Source: JAVBNU01 sp031551265
Lineage (GTDB): Bacteria > Cyanobacteriota > Vampirovibrionia > Gastranaerophilales > Gastranaerophilaceae
Reading direction: 5' to 3'
DNA length: 48,824 nt
Assembly (NCBI GenBank): GCA_031551265.1
Contig: JAVBNU010000003.1
Span: forward strand, 1-48,824
Shown here: positions 1 to 7,887 of the stretch, piece after piece
How positions within the stretch are numbered: position 1 is the stretch's first letter
Layout of the letters: every line of letters starts with the position of its first letter
The notes under the pieces: generated by a model
What the model was told of the DNA's origin: nothing
The model's input: only the letters and a program-made list of their open reading frames with translations
The model's database searches: none
Translations under genes and position numbers: made by a program

Positions 1-250
1 TGCTAATCCTGATGCCTCCGATTGGGAGAAAGAAGTTGATTATCTCTTTGATGCCGGGGCGCTTGAGCTGACCTATGAAAATCGTAAAAAATACTATGAC
101 AAGTATCAGAAAATAATTTATGATCAAAAGCCGATTTTGTATTTATATTCACCGCTGCAAATCAGTGCAATTCGCACGAAGTTCGGCAATATTTTCCCAA
201 CGCCTTTAGGTGGTGTGGTGCATAATATTGATGAGATTTATGTGAAGTAA
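1..250 (+). CDS. Peptide ABC transporter substrate-binding protein, C-terminal part
   Basis: The window opens inside a reading frame of about 82 residues ending in TAA at 248-250. The tail resembles the C-terminus of family 5 solute-binding proteins (OppA/DppA type): a helix with YDKYQKIIYDQKPILYLYS, then a segment ending in NIDEIYVK. Such proteins bind oligopeptides outside the inner membrane and hand them to an ABC permease. The start, signal peptide and most of the ligand domain lie outside the window, so the substrate cannot be judged. Confidence 0.7.
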   Translation, partial: ANPDASDWEKEVDYLFDAGALELTYENRKKYYDKYQKIIYDQKPILYLYSPLQISAIRTKFGNIFPTPLGGVVHNIDEIYVK

Positions 251-290
251 AATGTTTTTTGCCGTTTTTTGAGTTTAAGAATGACACGTT

Positions 291-538
291 AAAGTAAGGT
301 GTACATTGCGCACCAACATCAAGGCAGTATTTTCGGTGCGTGGGACGCACCCCACAATATTACAGTTTACAAATTATTGTTGGGGTGGAAACCCCAACCT
401 ACAAGCTAATGATTAGAGTTAAAGTAAGGTGTGCATTGCGCACCAACATCAAGGCAGTATTTTCGGTGCGTGGGACGCACCCTACAATATTACAGTTTAC
501 AAATTATTGTTGGGGTGGAAACCCCAACCTACAAGCTA
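291..538. repeat. 130-bp direct tandem repeat, two copies, each with two hairpin repeats
   Basis: The first unit runs 291-420 and the second 421-538, nearly identical. Each holds one GGTGCGTGGGACGCACC hairpin (335-351, 465-481) and one GTTGGGGT-GGAA-ACCCCAAC hairpin (379-398, 509-528). The second unit stops exactly where the stop codon (536-538) of the next minus-strand gene sits. The stretch 251-535 has no convincing gene. Confidence 0.9.
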
Positions 539-940
539 TTGGGGACGTTTTTCATATTTAGCAAGCAATTCATTAACTTCCTTGTCCAAGTCAGGCAGTT
601 GTTTTAGATATTCACAAACTTTGGAACAAAAATCTTCCGCGTGGGTCGACATTGGTAAATTTCCGAATTTAAAATCTGTCTCAATTTGACTAATATAACT
701 TCCGTCTTGATTCTGTTCGTTAATAGTTGCTTTTAAAACGGTTTTACCTGCCATACGATCATATACTCCAGAAATAAAAACATCACATTCTTTTCTTTCT
801 GAAAGCATGTTTATTGTGTCAAAACCTTTTTCTAGTGGACGAAGCCCGTCAGCATCCTTAATTGTTCGAATTGATGATTTAGCATCTTCATCTACATAAA
901 GTGCTTTAAAGCTCACATTGTTGTTTGTTTTTCCTATCAT
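536..940 (-). CDS. Hypothetical protein, 134 aa
   Basis: I do not recognise this protein. It has no signal peptide or membrane segment. It is a mixed alpha/beta sequence with an acidic, lysine-rich C-terminal helix (about residues 105-130). The start is supported by an AAGGAG ribosome binding site about 9 bases upstream of ATG. It stands alone on the minus strand, about 200 bases from the next gene in the same direction. Its stop codon lies at the edge of the tandem repeat at 291-538, so repeat gain or loss may have trimmed its 3' end. Confidence 0.65.
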   Translation of the reverse strand: MIGKTNNNVSFKALYVDEDAKSSIRTIKDADGLRPLEKGFDTINMLSERKECDVFISGVYDRMAGKTVLKATINEQNQDGSYISQIETDFKFGNLPMSTHAEDFCSKVCEYLKQLPDLDKEVNELLAKYEKRPQ

Positions 941-1102
941 GAAAAGTCTCCTTTTTCTTTACACATTTATACTTGTTTTAAAAATACTGAAAAAAAAAGT
1001 TGTCATTTTATTGGGAAATTTTAAGAAATTTGTAATATTTATTTACAATTCAATCAGTTTAACCAATTCAAAAATAGTATGAATACTGAGTTAAATCATG
1101 CG

Positions 1103-1130
1103 ATTCTTCGGGCTTTGCCCTCAGAATGAC
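1103..1130. repeat. Palindromic repeat, ATTCTTCGGGC type
   Basis: Imperfect hairpin: ATTCT-TC-GGGC-TTT-GCCC-TC-AGAAT followed by GAC. Sequences of the form GTCATTCTGAGGG...CCGAAGAAT are dispersed intergenic repeats in many bacteria (recalled, not searched). It lies between two minus-strand genes. Confidence 0.6.
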
Positions 1131-1138
1131 GAAAAATT

Positions 1139-1717
1139 TTACAATTCGAAGAAGATTTCTTTGTTGAGGATGAAGTCGGTGCGGTAGTAGCTGTAGTATG
1201 TTTTAGCTTTGCGCACGCGTTCTGCCCATTCGTCTTTTTTGTATTTAAAGTCGTTGATGTCTTTGTTGATATAGTGAATCATTATAACGCCTTCGTGGGT
1301 GGGGGTTGAGCGAACTATTTCGCATTGACCGCCGCCGGTACCTACGTTTGTTGCGCACCAGTAGAACATTGTATCTTTTGAGTTTACTCTTAGAGGTTCG
1401 ACAGTCAGGTTTTTCGCGGTTTGTCTCACTTCACCTAATTGGCGGTACATGAGTTGTCTGGCGAATTCAGGCGTCGCTTTTTTAGATTTGTATGAGTGAT
1501 AAACGACTGTTTCGGTGAAATGTTCGCGAGTATGTCCTCTTGGAGCGTATTGTACGATTGCTTCTTTTTTGCCGCCAACGTAGTGGACTTTTCGCCAGCC
1601 CATGTTATCGGGGAATTTTAGGATTACTGTTTCATAGGCGAGGCAGGGTAATGCGCACAATAAAGCCATCACAACAAGACACAGATACTTACAGATATTT
1701 CCAGATGTTTTTTTCAT
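1139..1717 (-). CDS. Secreted hypothetical protein, 192 aa
   Basis: A Sec-type signal peptide is clear: MKKTSGNICK, then a hydrophobic run (CLVVMALLCALPCLA) with likely cleavage after LAYE or nearby. The mature part is about 165 residues, rich in Tyr and Lys, with few cysteines (YWCATN, GGGQCE). No known domain is recognised. I chose ATG at 1715-1717 over the in-frame TTG six bases upstream because MKK gives a normal signal peptide. The gene overlaps the 3' end of the nif3-like gene by 29 bases, so it is probably the last gene of the efp operon and translationally coupled. Confidence 0.7.
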   Translation of the reverse strand: MKKTSGNICKYLCLVVMALLCALPCLAYETVILKFPDNMGWRKVHYVGGKKEAIVQYAPRGHTREHFTETVVYHSYKSKKATPEFARQLMYRQLGEVRQTAKNLTVEPLRVNSKDTMFYWCATNVGTGGGQCEIVRSTPTHEGVIMIHYINKDINDFKYKKDEWAERVRKAKTYYSYYRTDFILNKEIFFEL

Positions 1718-2429
1718 TAGCAATAGTTATTTCCAGTTTTTTGTTTTCAAGGAGTGAGTTAATTTTTTGTAGTGATGGTTTTTCACTTTCTAAATGTCCT
1801 ACATCCAAAACAGTGTAGTCTGCGACTTCAAGCGCATCATGGTATTTAACGTCTGATGTAATATACAAATCTATTCCTTGATTGTTAAGCTCAGGTATAA
1901 ATGAGCCGCCTGCGCCCGCACAAAATGCTATTTTTTTGACGGGTTTGGAGGTAGTATAGTTAACAACTTTAATTTTATCGATATTTAAAGCGATTTTGGT
2001 TTTGAGAATGGCATCATCCAAGTTACTTTCTTTTTTTAATTTATGTACAACGACAAAATCATTGATTCTTTCTATGTTTTGGCTGTCAAAGTTAAGTTTG
2101 GCAGCCAAACTTTCACTTGTGCCGCCTGAGGCTTTGTCAAAGTTGGTGTGCAAAGAATAAATTTGAATATTGTTTTTTATGGCATCAAAATATTTTGTGT
2201 CGGTTATATTGTTTATTTTCGGAAAAATAAACGGGTGATGTGCGATAATTAGGTCAATATTTTGGGCAATTGCTTGTTGAATCACATCGTCAGTAACGCT
2301 GACGCACAGCATAATTTTAGAAATATCTTCAATATCAGATTTAATTTGCCAACCTGAGTTATCCCATTCTTCAGCAGTTTCGAGGGGGGCATAGTTTTCA
2401 AGTATTTTGATTATTTCATTTTTTTTCAT
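1689..2429 (-). CDS. Nif3-like dinuclear metal centre protein (DUF34/YbgI)
   Basis: Length (246 aa) and motifs fit the Nif3/YbgI family, hexameric proteins with a two-metal site. Visible are DNSGWQ near residue 23, the metal-binding HHP at 64-66, and the C-terminal GAGGS, SDVKYHDAL and GHLESEKPSL segments. The biochemical role is unsettled; a GTP cyclohydrolase I type 2 label seen in databases is weakly founded. Its ATG lies inside the end of coaBC (14-base overlap), around a run of eight A residues, which suggests coupled translation. Confidence 0.9.
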   Translation of the reverse strand: MKKNEIIKILENYAPLETAEEWDNSGWQIKSDIEDISKIMLCVSVTDDVIQQAIAQNIDLIIAHHPFIFPKINNITDTKYFDAIKNNIQIYSLHTNFDKASGGTSESLAAKLNFDSQNIERINDFVVVHKLKKESNLDDAILKTKIALNIDKIKVVNYTTSKPVKKIAFCAGAGGSFIPELNNQGIDLYITSDVKYHDALEVADYTVLDVGHLESEKPSLQKINSLLENKKLEITIANEKNIWKYL

Positions 2430-3615
2430 TAAAAATGTACTCCAAAATTTCTTTTGCTACATTCTTTTTGGTATTTTTTTCAATTTTTTTGGAATTCAGT
2501 TTTTTGTCTATTATATAGACTTCGTTATAGTCAGAGCCAAAGGTTATGTCAGAGCGGGAAACATCATTCGCAACAATGTAATCGCAGTTTTTGTTTTGAA
2601 TTTTTTCTTTGGCATTATTAATTAAATTTTCAGTTTCAGCGCAAAAGCCGACAACTATCTGGTTTTGCTTTTTTCTGGCAGAAATTTCTGCTAGGATATC
2701 AGGATTTTTAACAAGTTCAATAGTCAAATCCTGTTGTGAATTATTTTTTTTAATTTTTTCATTTTGAATACTTTTTGCACGATAATCAGCGACAGCTGCT
2801 GCCATGATGAGTGCATTTGCTGTGGGGAAGATTTTTTCAACGGCTGTTTTCATTTCAAGAGCAGTGTTAACTTTAATGACAGAATATTGGGCAGTAACAG
2901 GACAATCAACAGTCGTAATGAGTGTGACATCAGCGCCCATCTCGAAGGCGAAGTCAGCGATTGAGTTGCCCATTTTGCCTGAGCTGTAATTGCCTATATA
3001 TCTGACTGGATCAATATTTTCACGTGTGCCGCCTGAGGTTACGACAATTTTTTTATCCTTCAACATTCCTGCTTTTTGATTCATAATTTCGACGGTTTTT
3101 TCAAGTATTGTACGAGGTTCGCACATTCTGCCAACACCCTCAACGCCGCACGCCAAAAAACCACTTTCAGGCGGAATTATAGTAACACCGCTGTTTTTTA
3201 GTTTTTTAATATTTTCTTGTACAAAAGTATTTTCCCACATGCCGGTATTCATTGCAGGAACAATAATCATGGGCTTTGTGAAAGCGCATGCAATTGAGGT
3301 GAGGAGATTATCACAAATTCCGTTTGCAATTTTGCCGATGGTGTTTGCTGTTGCAGGTGCAATTACTAAAATGTCAGCAAAATCAGCGAGAGCAATATGT
3401 TCAGGGCTAAAAAACTCTGTTTCAAACTGATTATAGTAGACATTATTATTGGTCAGAGTTTGAAGAGTTACTTTATTGACGAAATTTAGCGCGTGAGGAG
3501 TCACCATAGTTTTGACTGTTGCACCGTTTTTTTTGTACAGTCGTATTAAGTCGTAGATTTTATAGGCAGCAATACCGCCGGTAATCCCTATTAAAATAGA
3601 TTTGTTTTTTAGCAT
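2416..3615 (-). CDS. coaBC: Bifunctional phosphopantothenoylcysteine decarboxylase / phosphopantothenate-cysteine ligase
   Basis: This makes 4'-phosphopantetheine in two steps of coenzyme A synthesis. The N-terminal flavin-dependent CoaC half (about 1-180) has ITGGIAAYK, the catalytic His73 (PEHIALADFAD), PAMNTGMW at 120-127 and Cys156 in LACGVEGVGRM. The C-terminal CoaB half (from about 185) has TSGGTRENIDPVRYIGNYSS and AAAVADYR, which bind nucleotide and phosphopantothenate. Full length (399 aa) with both halves intact. It sits between accC and nif3-like in one minus-strand run; linking CoA and fatty-acid genes makes metabolic sense. Confidence 0.96.
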   Translation of the reverse strand: MLKNKSILIGITGGIAAYKIYDLIRLYKKNGATVKTMVTPHALNFVNKVTLQTLTNNNVYYNQFETEFFSPEHIALADFADILVIAPATANTIGKIANGICDNLLTSIACAFTKPMIIVPAMNTGMWENTFVQENIKKLKNSGVTIIPPESGFLACGVEGVGRMCEPRTILEKTVEIMNQKAGMLKDKKIVVTSGGTRENIDPVRYIGNYSSGKMGNSIADFAFEMGADVTLITTVDCPVTAQYSVIKVNTALEMKTAVEKIFPTANALIMAAAVADYRAKSIQNEKIKKNNSQQDLTIELVKNPDILAEISARKKQNQIVVGFCAETENLINNAKEKIQNKNCDYIVANDVSRSDITFGSDYNEVYIIDKKLNSKKIEKNTKKNVAKEILEYIFNEKK

Positions 3616-3636
3616 ATCTTCTTCTCTAGAAGCTAT

Positions 3637-4986
3637 TTAGACTTTAGTTTCAGTGAAATGTTTAGCAATAAATCCGGTGTCGAATTTACCGCTTATGAAT
3701 GCTTCATTATTCAATATCTTCTGGTGAAAGTCAATAGTGGTTTTTACGCCCAAAATGAGGTACTCATCAAGTGCGCGCAGCATTTTTTTGCGGGCGTCTT
3801 CGCGGTCTGTGCCCCAGCATATGAGTTTGCCAATCATTGAGTCATAATATGGCGGAATTTTGTACCCTGTGTAGCAGTGAGAGTCAACTCTGACTCCAAA
3901 ACCACCGGGAGCAATATATCCCTGGATTTCACCCGGACAAGGTCTAAAGTCTTTACAAGCATCTTCCGCGTTTATGCGGCATTCAATTGCGTGACCTTTA
4001 AGTTCGACGTCGCTTTGAGTGAATGATAATTTTTCGCCTGCGGCAATTTTGATTTGTTCTTTCACAATATCAATACTTGTAACCATTTCAGTTACACAGT
4101 GTTCAACTTGTAATCTTGTGTTCATTTCCATGAAGTAGAAATTATTTTTATTATCTACAAGAAATTCGACTGTGCCAACGCCTTCGTAGTTAATTGCTTT
4201 CACAGCTTTTGTAGCGGCTTCGCCCATTGCTTTTCTCATTTTTTCGTCAATAATCGGTGAAGGAGCTTCTTCGATTAATTTTTGGTGACGACGTTGAATA
4301 GAGCAATCGCGTTCGCCTAAGTGAGCGACGTTACCATATTTATCAGCAACAACCTGAATTTCAATATGGCGCGGGTTTTCCATATATTTTTCAATGTAAA
4401 CTGCAGGGTTACCAAAAGAGTTGGCAGCTTCTGTTTGGCAAAGCTGCATCATATCTATAAGTTCGTCTTCTGCGCGAACAATTCTCATGCCTTTACCGCC
4501 GCCACCTGCTGTTGCTTTAATGATAATAGGATAGCCGGTTTTTTCTATCCAATCGCTAACATCAGCAAGGTCATCGACCAAGCCTGTGCCGGGTGTTGTC
4601 GGTACATTGTGTTCTTTCATGGTTTTACGTGCAGTTGCTTTATCACCCATCATAAGCATTGCTTCGGCAGAAGGACCAATAAATGTGATATTATGGTCTT
4701 TGCATATTTCCACAAAGTCGGCTCTTTCTGACATAAAGCCATAACCTGGGTGAATTGCGTCAGCGCCGGTTGTGAGAGCGACCGATATAATTGCAGGAAT
4801 ATTTAAGTAGCTTTTGTCGTTTTGGTAAGGTCCTATGCAATATGCCTCATCGGCAAGGCTGACGTGGAGTGAGTCTGTATCAGCTTGAGAATACACAGCA
4901 ACAGTTTGAATATCCAGCTCTTTGCATGCTCTAATAATTCTCAGGGCAATCTCACCGCGATTTGCTATTAATATTTTTTTAATCAT
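3637..4986 (-). CDS. accC: Acetyl-CoA carboxylase, biotin carboxylase subunit
   Basis: ATP-grasp enzyme that carboxylates biotin on AccB, the first step of fatty-acid synthesis. Full family length (449 aa). Signs: KILIANRGEIALRI at the N-terminus, the glycine-rich ATP loop GGGGKGMRIV at 161-170, ERDCSIQRRHQKLIEE, and MEMNTRLQVEHCVTE with metal and catalytic residues. It lies 34 bases downstream of accB. The start is preceded by TTGGGGACGA, a Shine-Dalgarno-like run that pairs through a G-U wobble and recurs before the TonB-family gene at 40013. Confidence 0.97.
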   Translation of the reverse strand: MIKKILIANRGEIALRIIRACKELDIQTVAVYSQADTDSLHVSLADEAYCIGPYQNDKSYLNIPAIISVALTTGADAIHPGYGFMSERADFVEICKDHNITFIGPSAEAMLMMGDKATARKTMKEHNVPTTPGTGLVDDLADVSDWIEKTGYPIIIKATAGGGGKGMRIVRAEDELIDMMQLCQTEAANSFGNPAVYIEKYMENPRHIEIQVVADKYGNVAHLGERDCSIQRRHQKLIEEAPSPIIDEKMRKAMGEAATKAVKAINYEGVGTVEFLVDNKNNFYFMEMNTRLQVEHCVTEMVTSIDIVKEQIKIAAGEKLSFTQSDVELKGHAIECRINAEDACKDFRPCPGEIQGYIAPGGFGVRVDSHCYTGYKIPPYYDSMIGKLICWGTDREDARKKMLRALDEYLILGVKTTIDFHQKILNNEAFISGKFDTGFIAKHFTETKV

Positions 4987-5020
4987 TTCGTCCCCAATAT
5001 GTAGATTTTTTTAAATAAAT

Positions 5021-5488
5021 TTATTCAACGTACATTAAAACTTGTCCATACTCAACGGGTTGACCGTTTTGGACGCAAATTTCAATGACTTTTCCAGATA
5101 CTTCAGCTTCAATTTCGTTCATCAATTTCATAGCTTCGATTATGCAAACAACCTGACCTGTTGAAACAGTGTCGCCAATTGCAACAAATGGTTTCGCCGT
5201 AGGTGAAGCTGCGGCATAAAATGTGCCAACCATAGGTGAAGTAACGGGTTTGCCTTTTGGAGCATCTGCTTTAGCGGCAGGTGCGGCTTCAGCAGCGACA
5301 GGTGTCGTGGGAGCTGAGACTATTTGAGAAGTAGAGTAAGCCGGAATCATAGGAGCACCCGCAACAGCTACTTCTGTTGGTTTTCTTAATTCAATCAGTT
5401 GTTCGCCGTCTTGTAGAATGACTTCGGCAACATTACTTTCAGACAGCAATTTTAACAATTTTTCTATATATTCTAAATCAAAATTCAT
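5021..5488 (-). CDS. accB: Biotin carboxyl carrier protein of acetyl-CoA carboxylase
   Basis: 155 aa, normal for AccB. Residues 1-40 form the N-terminal helical region, 41-80 an Ala/Pro-rich flexible linker, and 82-155 the biotinyl domain. The biotinylated lysine is Lys121 in EAMKLMNE. It carries the carboxyl group from AccC to the carboxyltransferase (accA/accD are not in this window). It sits directly after efp, as in cyanobacteria, with an AAGGAT ribosome binding site. Confidence 0.97.
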   Translation of the reverse strand: MNFDLEYIEKLLKLLSESNVAEVILQDGEQLIELRKPTEVAVAGAPMIPAYSTSQIVSAPTTPVAAEAAPAAKADAPKGKPVTSPMVGTFYAAASPTAKPFVAIGDTVSTGQVVCIIEAMKLMNEIEAEVSGKVIEICVQNGQPVEYGQVLMYVE

Positions 5489-5500
5489 ATTTATAATCCT

Positions 5501-6058
5501 TTATACTCTATCTAGATATTCATTTGTGCGTGTATCAACTCTGATAACATCGCCTGTAGCAACGAAGAACGGAACGTTCACAACCGCACCTGTTTCAAGT
5601 GTTGCAGGTTTTGTACCGCCTTGTGCAGTGTTTCCTTTTTCAGCCGGAGGAGTGTCAACAATTTCCAACTCAACGTGTGTTGGTATATCAATACCAATAA
5701 TTTTGCCGCCGTGCATAAGAATGGAAATTTTCATATTTTCTTTCAAATATTTAACGCCGTCGCCTATGCGGTTAGATGGTATGCCTTGTTGTTCATATGA
5801 TTCCATGTCCATCATTACGAAGTCATCGCCTTCTTTGTAGAGATATTGCATATCACGTCTGTCAAGTTGAGCTTTGGCAACTTTTTCGCCGGCTCTGAAA
5901 GTTTTTTCCAAAACGCTTCCTGATTCAACGTTTTTTAGTTTTGTTCTTACGAATGCAGCGCCTTTACCGGGTTTTACGTGTAAAAACTCGACAACAGACC
6001 ATAAGCCATGATCCATTTCTATGGTTAAGCCTGTTCTTAAATCGTTTACGGATATCAT
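5501..6058 (-). CDS. efp: Translation elongation factor P
   Basis: 185 aa, standard EF-P with three beta-barrel domains. It relieves ribosomes stalled at polyproline. The loop contacting the tRNA acceptor is HVKPGKGAAF, with Lys32 at the position modified in EF-P of other species; no modification gene is visible here. It is the first gene of the minus-strand operon efp-accB-accC-coaBC-nif3-like. The ribosome binding site GAGGAAA precedes ATG, and the 180-base divergent gap to the gene at 6240 should hold the promoter. Polyproline demand exists nearby (the Pro-rich proteins at 6240 and 40013). Confidence 0.97.
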   Translation of the reverse strand: MISVNDLRTGLTIEMDHGLWSVVEFLHVKPGKGAAFVRTKLKNVESGSVLEKTFRAGEKVAKAQLDRRDMQYLYKEGDDFVMMDMESYEQQGIPSNRIGDGVKYLKENMKISILMHGGKIIGIDIPTHVELEIVDTPPAEKGNTAQGGTKPATLETGAVVNVPFFVATGDVIRVDTRTNEYLDRV

Positions 6059-6239
6059 ATCTTAGTTTCCTCTTCAAATTTTAGATACTAATATAAATAT
6101 CACAAAAATAAAAATAACGCTATAAAGTAAACGTCACTGTGAAATAATTTTGTTAAAGAATGTAAATATATTTCCTGCAACTAGCAACTATTTTTCTTGA
6201 CCGACTTAAAATAAGAGGAGACTAGAAAGGCGTCTAAAA

Positions 6240-7787
6240 ATGGTTCAAGGACTGCATCCTGTAGAAAGAAAATTTATTCAAACGACAAGTCGCGTGTCAC
6301 AGCCTGTTATGGGTGATTCGCCTGCAGCATCTGCTACGTCTGTTACGCCTCCAGATACTTTTCAGCCTGGTACGCTTCATCAAAATCAACCACAAAGTTT
6401 TTTAAGCAAGCATTGGGGTAAGTTGTTAATTGGAGTTGCTGTAGTCGGCACTGGAATAGGTCTTTGGGCGAGCCATGGCAGGTGGTGGGGTACTCTGAAA
6501 AATGCATCTAAAGCAGTAAGTAAGCCTTCTTCCGCAACAGAGCCGCACGTTCCACCTCAGCCGGTACCACATAATAATCCTGCGCCAGCACCACCTGTTA
6601 TTAAGCCTGAGACTCCTGTAGTTCCTAATGTGCCTGAGGTTAAAGTTGAGCCGCCGGTTGTTAAGCCTGAACCCGCTGTAGTGCCTGCTGTGCCCGAGGT
6701 TAAAGTAGAACCACCGATTATTAAGCCTGAGCCAGCTGTAGTTCCGACTGCGCCCGAGGTTAAAGCTGAACCGCCGGTTGTTAAAACTGAGCCGTCTGCA
6801 ACTCCGAAACCCGAACCTAAGGCAGTGGAAACTGTCAATCCGGCAGCAGCTAAGACTGCGTTGAATGCAGTTGCAATGAGCATGGATGAATTAGAAAAGA
6901 GTGGAGTGCAGAGGGTAGAAAAATTATTAGCAGAACGACGTAAACTTAAAACTCTGGTTGAAGAAGCTAAAGTTTCTAAGGAGGTTGTTGCATTAAGAAA
7001 CGAAATGACACAAAAGCTTGAAGAGGCGGCAGCTGAAATAGAAAAATTCAAAGCTGAGAGTCAGGCTAAATTTGATAAAATGCAGACATTGAAGGAGCAA
7101 GAAGATTTCAAAGAAGAGGTTCTTGCAACGTTGCGTTCTATGACTGCGAAGCATAGTGATATGGAGAATACATATAATCACAGGATTTCCCGTCATAAAA
7201 ACATAAAAGCTGCAGAACAAGCTGTATCGGATTTTGATACTCAAAATGCAATATTTTGTGATCATTACGCAGCAACATTGTCTAGTGATGGGAAAAAAGT
7301 AATAACATTTAATGTTAAAGATGGAAGCATCCAACCTGTTATAGAAGATTTCCCATGCAGCAACTTCCACTATAATTGGTTGCAAAATACAGACAGTTAT
7401 GCAGGAATGCTTGAGCATCTCAAGCTCACCCCTGAGGCACGTTTCGATAATATAGATGATATTTTTAGTTATTTTTGCAGAATAGGCAGGGTTGAAGATA
7501 TGTTGCCTGTTTTGAAAAGTGATTTAGCGCATTTTCTTGAGAGCGACCTCAAGGAAGGCCGAATGGGATATTCCAGAATTTATTTATTCAGCTTATTTGA
7601 CCCATTGACGCCTACAAGCAGCGATTCCATTAGAAAAATATATGAAATAGATAAAGAATTTATTCCAAAATTATATGAAACCGCAAGCAATCATTTTGTT
7701 GATAAAAATATCCAAGGATATAAGTCTTTTTGTAACCACAAAGCAAAAGTTTTTGAAACCTTAAAAGAAATATCCAAAGAGGTGTAA
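6240..7787 (+). CDS. Membrane-anchored proline-rich coiled-coil protein, 515 aa
   Basis: I do not recognise a family. Layout: residues 1-57 polar with no Sec signal; one hydrophobic segment at about 60-77 (KLLIGVAVVGTGIGLWA); three 20-residue repeats at 120-180 of the type VVKPEPAVVP..EVKVEPP; charged coiled coil at about 210-330; then a globular C-terminal region with no motif I can name. The repeats could span a cell-wall or periplasmic gap. The architecture (polar head of 50-90 residues, membrane segment, long tail) recurs in the proteins at 13063 and 44738. An AAAGG ribosome binding site lies about 10 bases before ATG. A stand-alone gene, divergent from efp. Confidence 0.75.
   Translation: MVQGLHPVERKFIQTTSRVSQPVMGDSPAASATSVTPPDTFQPGTLHQNQPQSFLSKHWGKLLIGVAVVGTGIGLWASHGRWWGTLKNASKAVSKPSSATEPHVPPQPVPHNNPAPAPPVIKPETPVVPNVPEVKVEPPVVKPEPAVVPAVPEVKVEPPIIKPEPAVVPTAPEVKAEPPVVKTEPSATPKPEPKAVETVNPAAAKTALNAVAMSMDELEKSGVQRVEKLLAERRKLKTLVEEAKVSKEVVALRNEMTQKLEEAAAEIEKFKAESQAKFDKMQTLKEQEDFKEEVLATLRSMTAKHSDMENTYNHRISRHKNIKAAEQAVSDFDTQNAIFCDHYAATLSSDGKKVITFNVKDGSIQPVIEDFPCSNFHYNWLQNTDSYAGMLEHLKLTPEARFDNIDDIFSYFCRIGRVEDMLPVLKSDLAHFLESDLKEGRMGYSRIYLFSLFDPLTPTSSDSIRKIYEIDKEFIPKLYETASNHFVDKNIQGYKSFCNHKAKVFETLKEISKEV
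6597..6779 (+). repeat. Three in-frame 60-bp tandem repeats coding for Pro/Glu/Val repeats
   Basis: Three 60-base units encode 20-residue Lys-Pro-Glu-Pro rich repeats within the protein at 6240. Near identity at DNA level means copy number could change by recombination without breaking frame. Confidence 0.85.
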
Positions 7788-7794
7788 TTTCTTT

Positions 7795-7850
7795 GGTGCG
7801 TGAGATGCACTCTACAGCTAGCTTTACGACGGGGCAGTAGTGACTGCACC
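7795..7850. repeat. Two GTAG-foot hairpin repeats
   Basis: GGTGCGTGAGATGCAC followed by TCTACA (7795-7816), and a second imperfect hairpin GGGGCAGT-AGTG-ACTGCACC (7831-7850). They lie between convergent gene ends (7787 plus, 7888 minus) and could also act as transcription stops. Confidence 0.6.
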
Positions 7851-7887
7851 ATACTTTAGTTAAAACATAAAGAAAATCAAAAACAGA

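Noticed and set aside
291..538. Direct repeats as a possible CRISPR array
   Set aside because: Only two 130-base units, without spacer pattern, and the hairpins recur singly elsewhere; no cas gene in the window.
340..689. Plus-strand open frames through the tandem repeat
   Set aside because: They translate the repeat and the antisense of the gene at 536; no ribosome binding site and repeated peptide text.
5418..5840. Plus-strand frame opposite accB and efp
   Set aside because: Antisense shadow of two well-identified genes.
6557..7051. Gly/Thr/Ser-rich minus-strand frame
   Set aside because: Antisense of the Pro/Glu repeat region of the gene at 6240.
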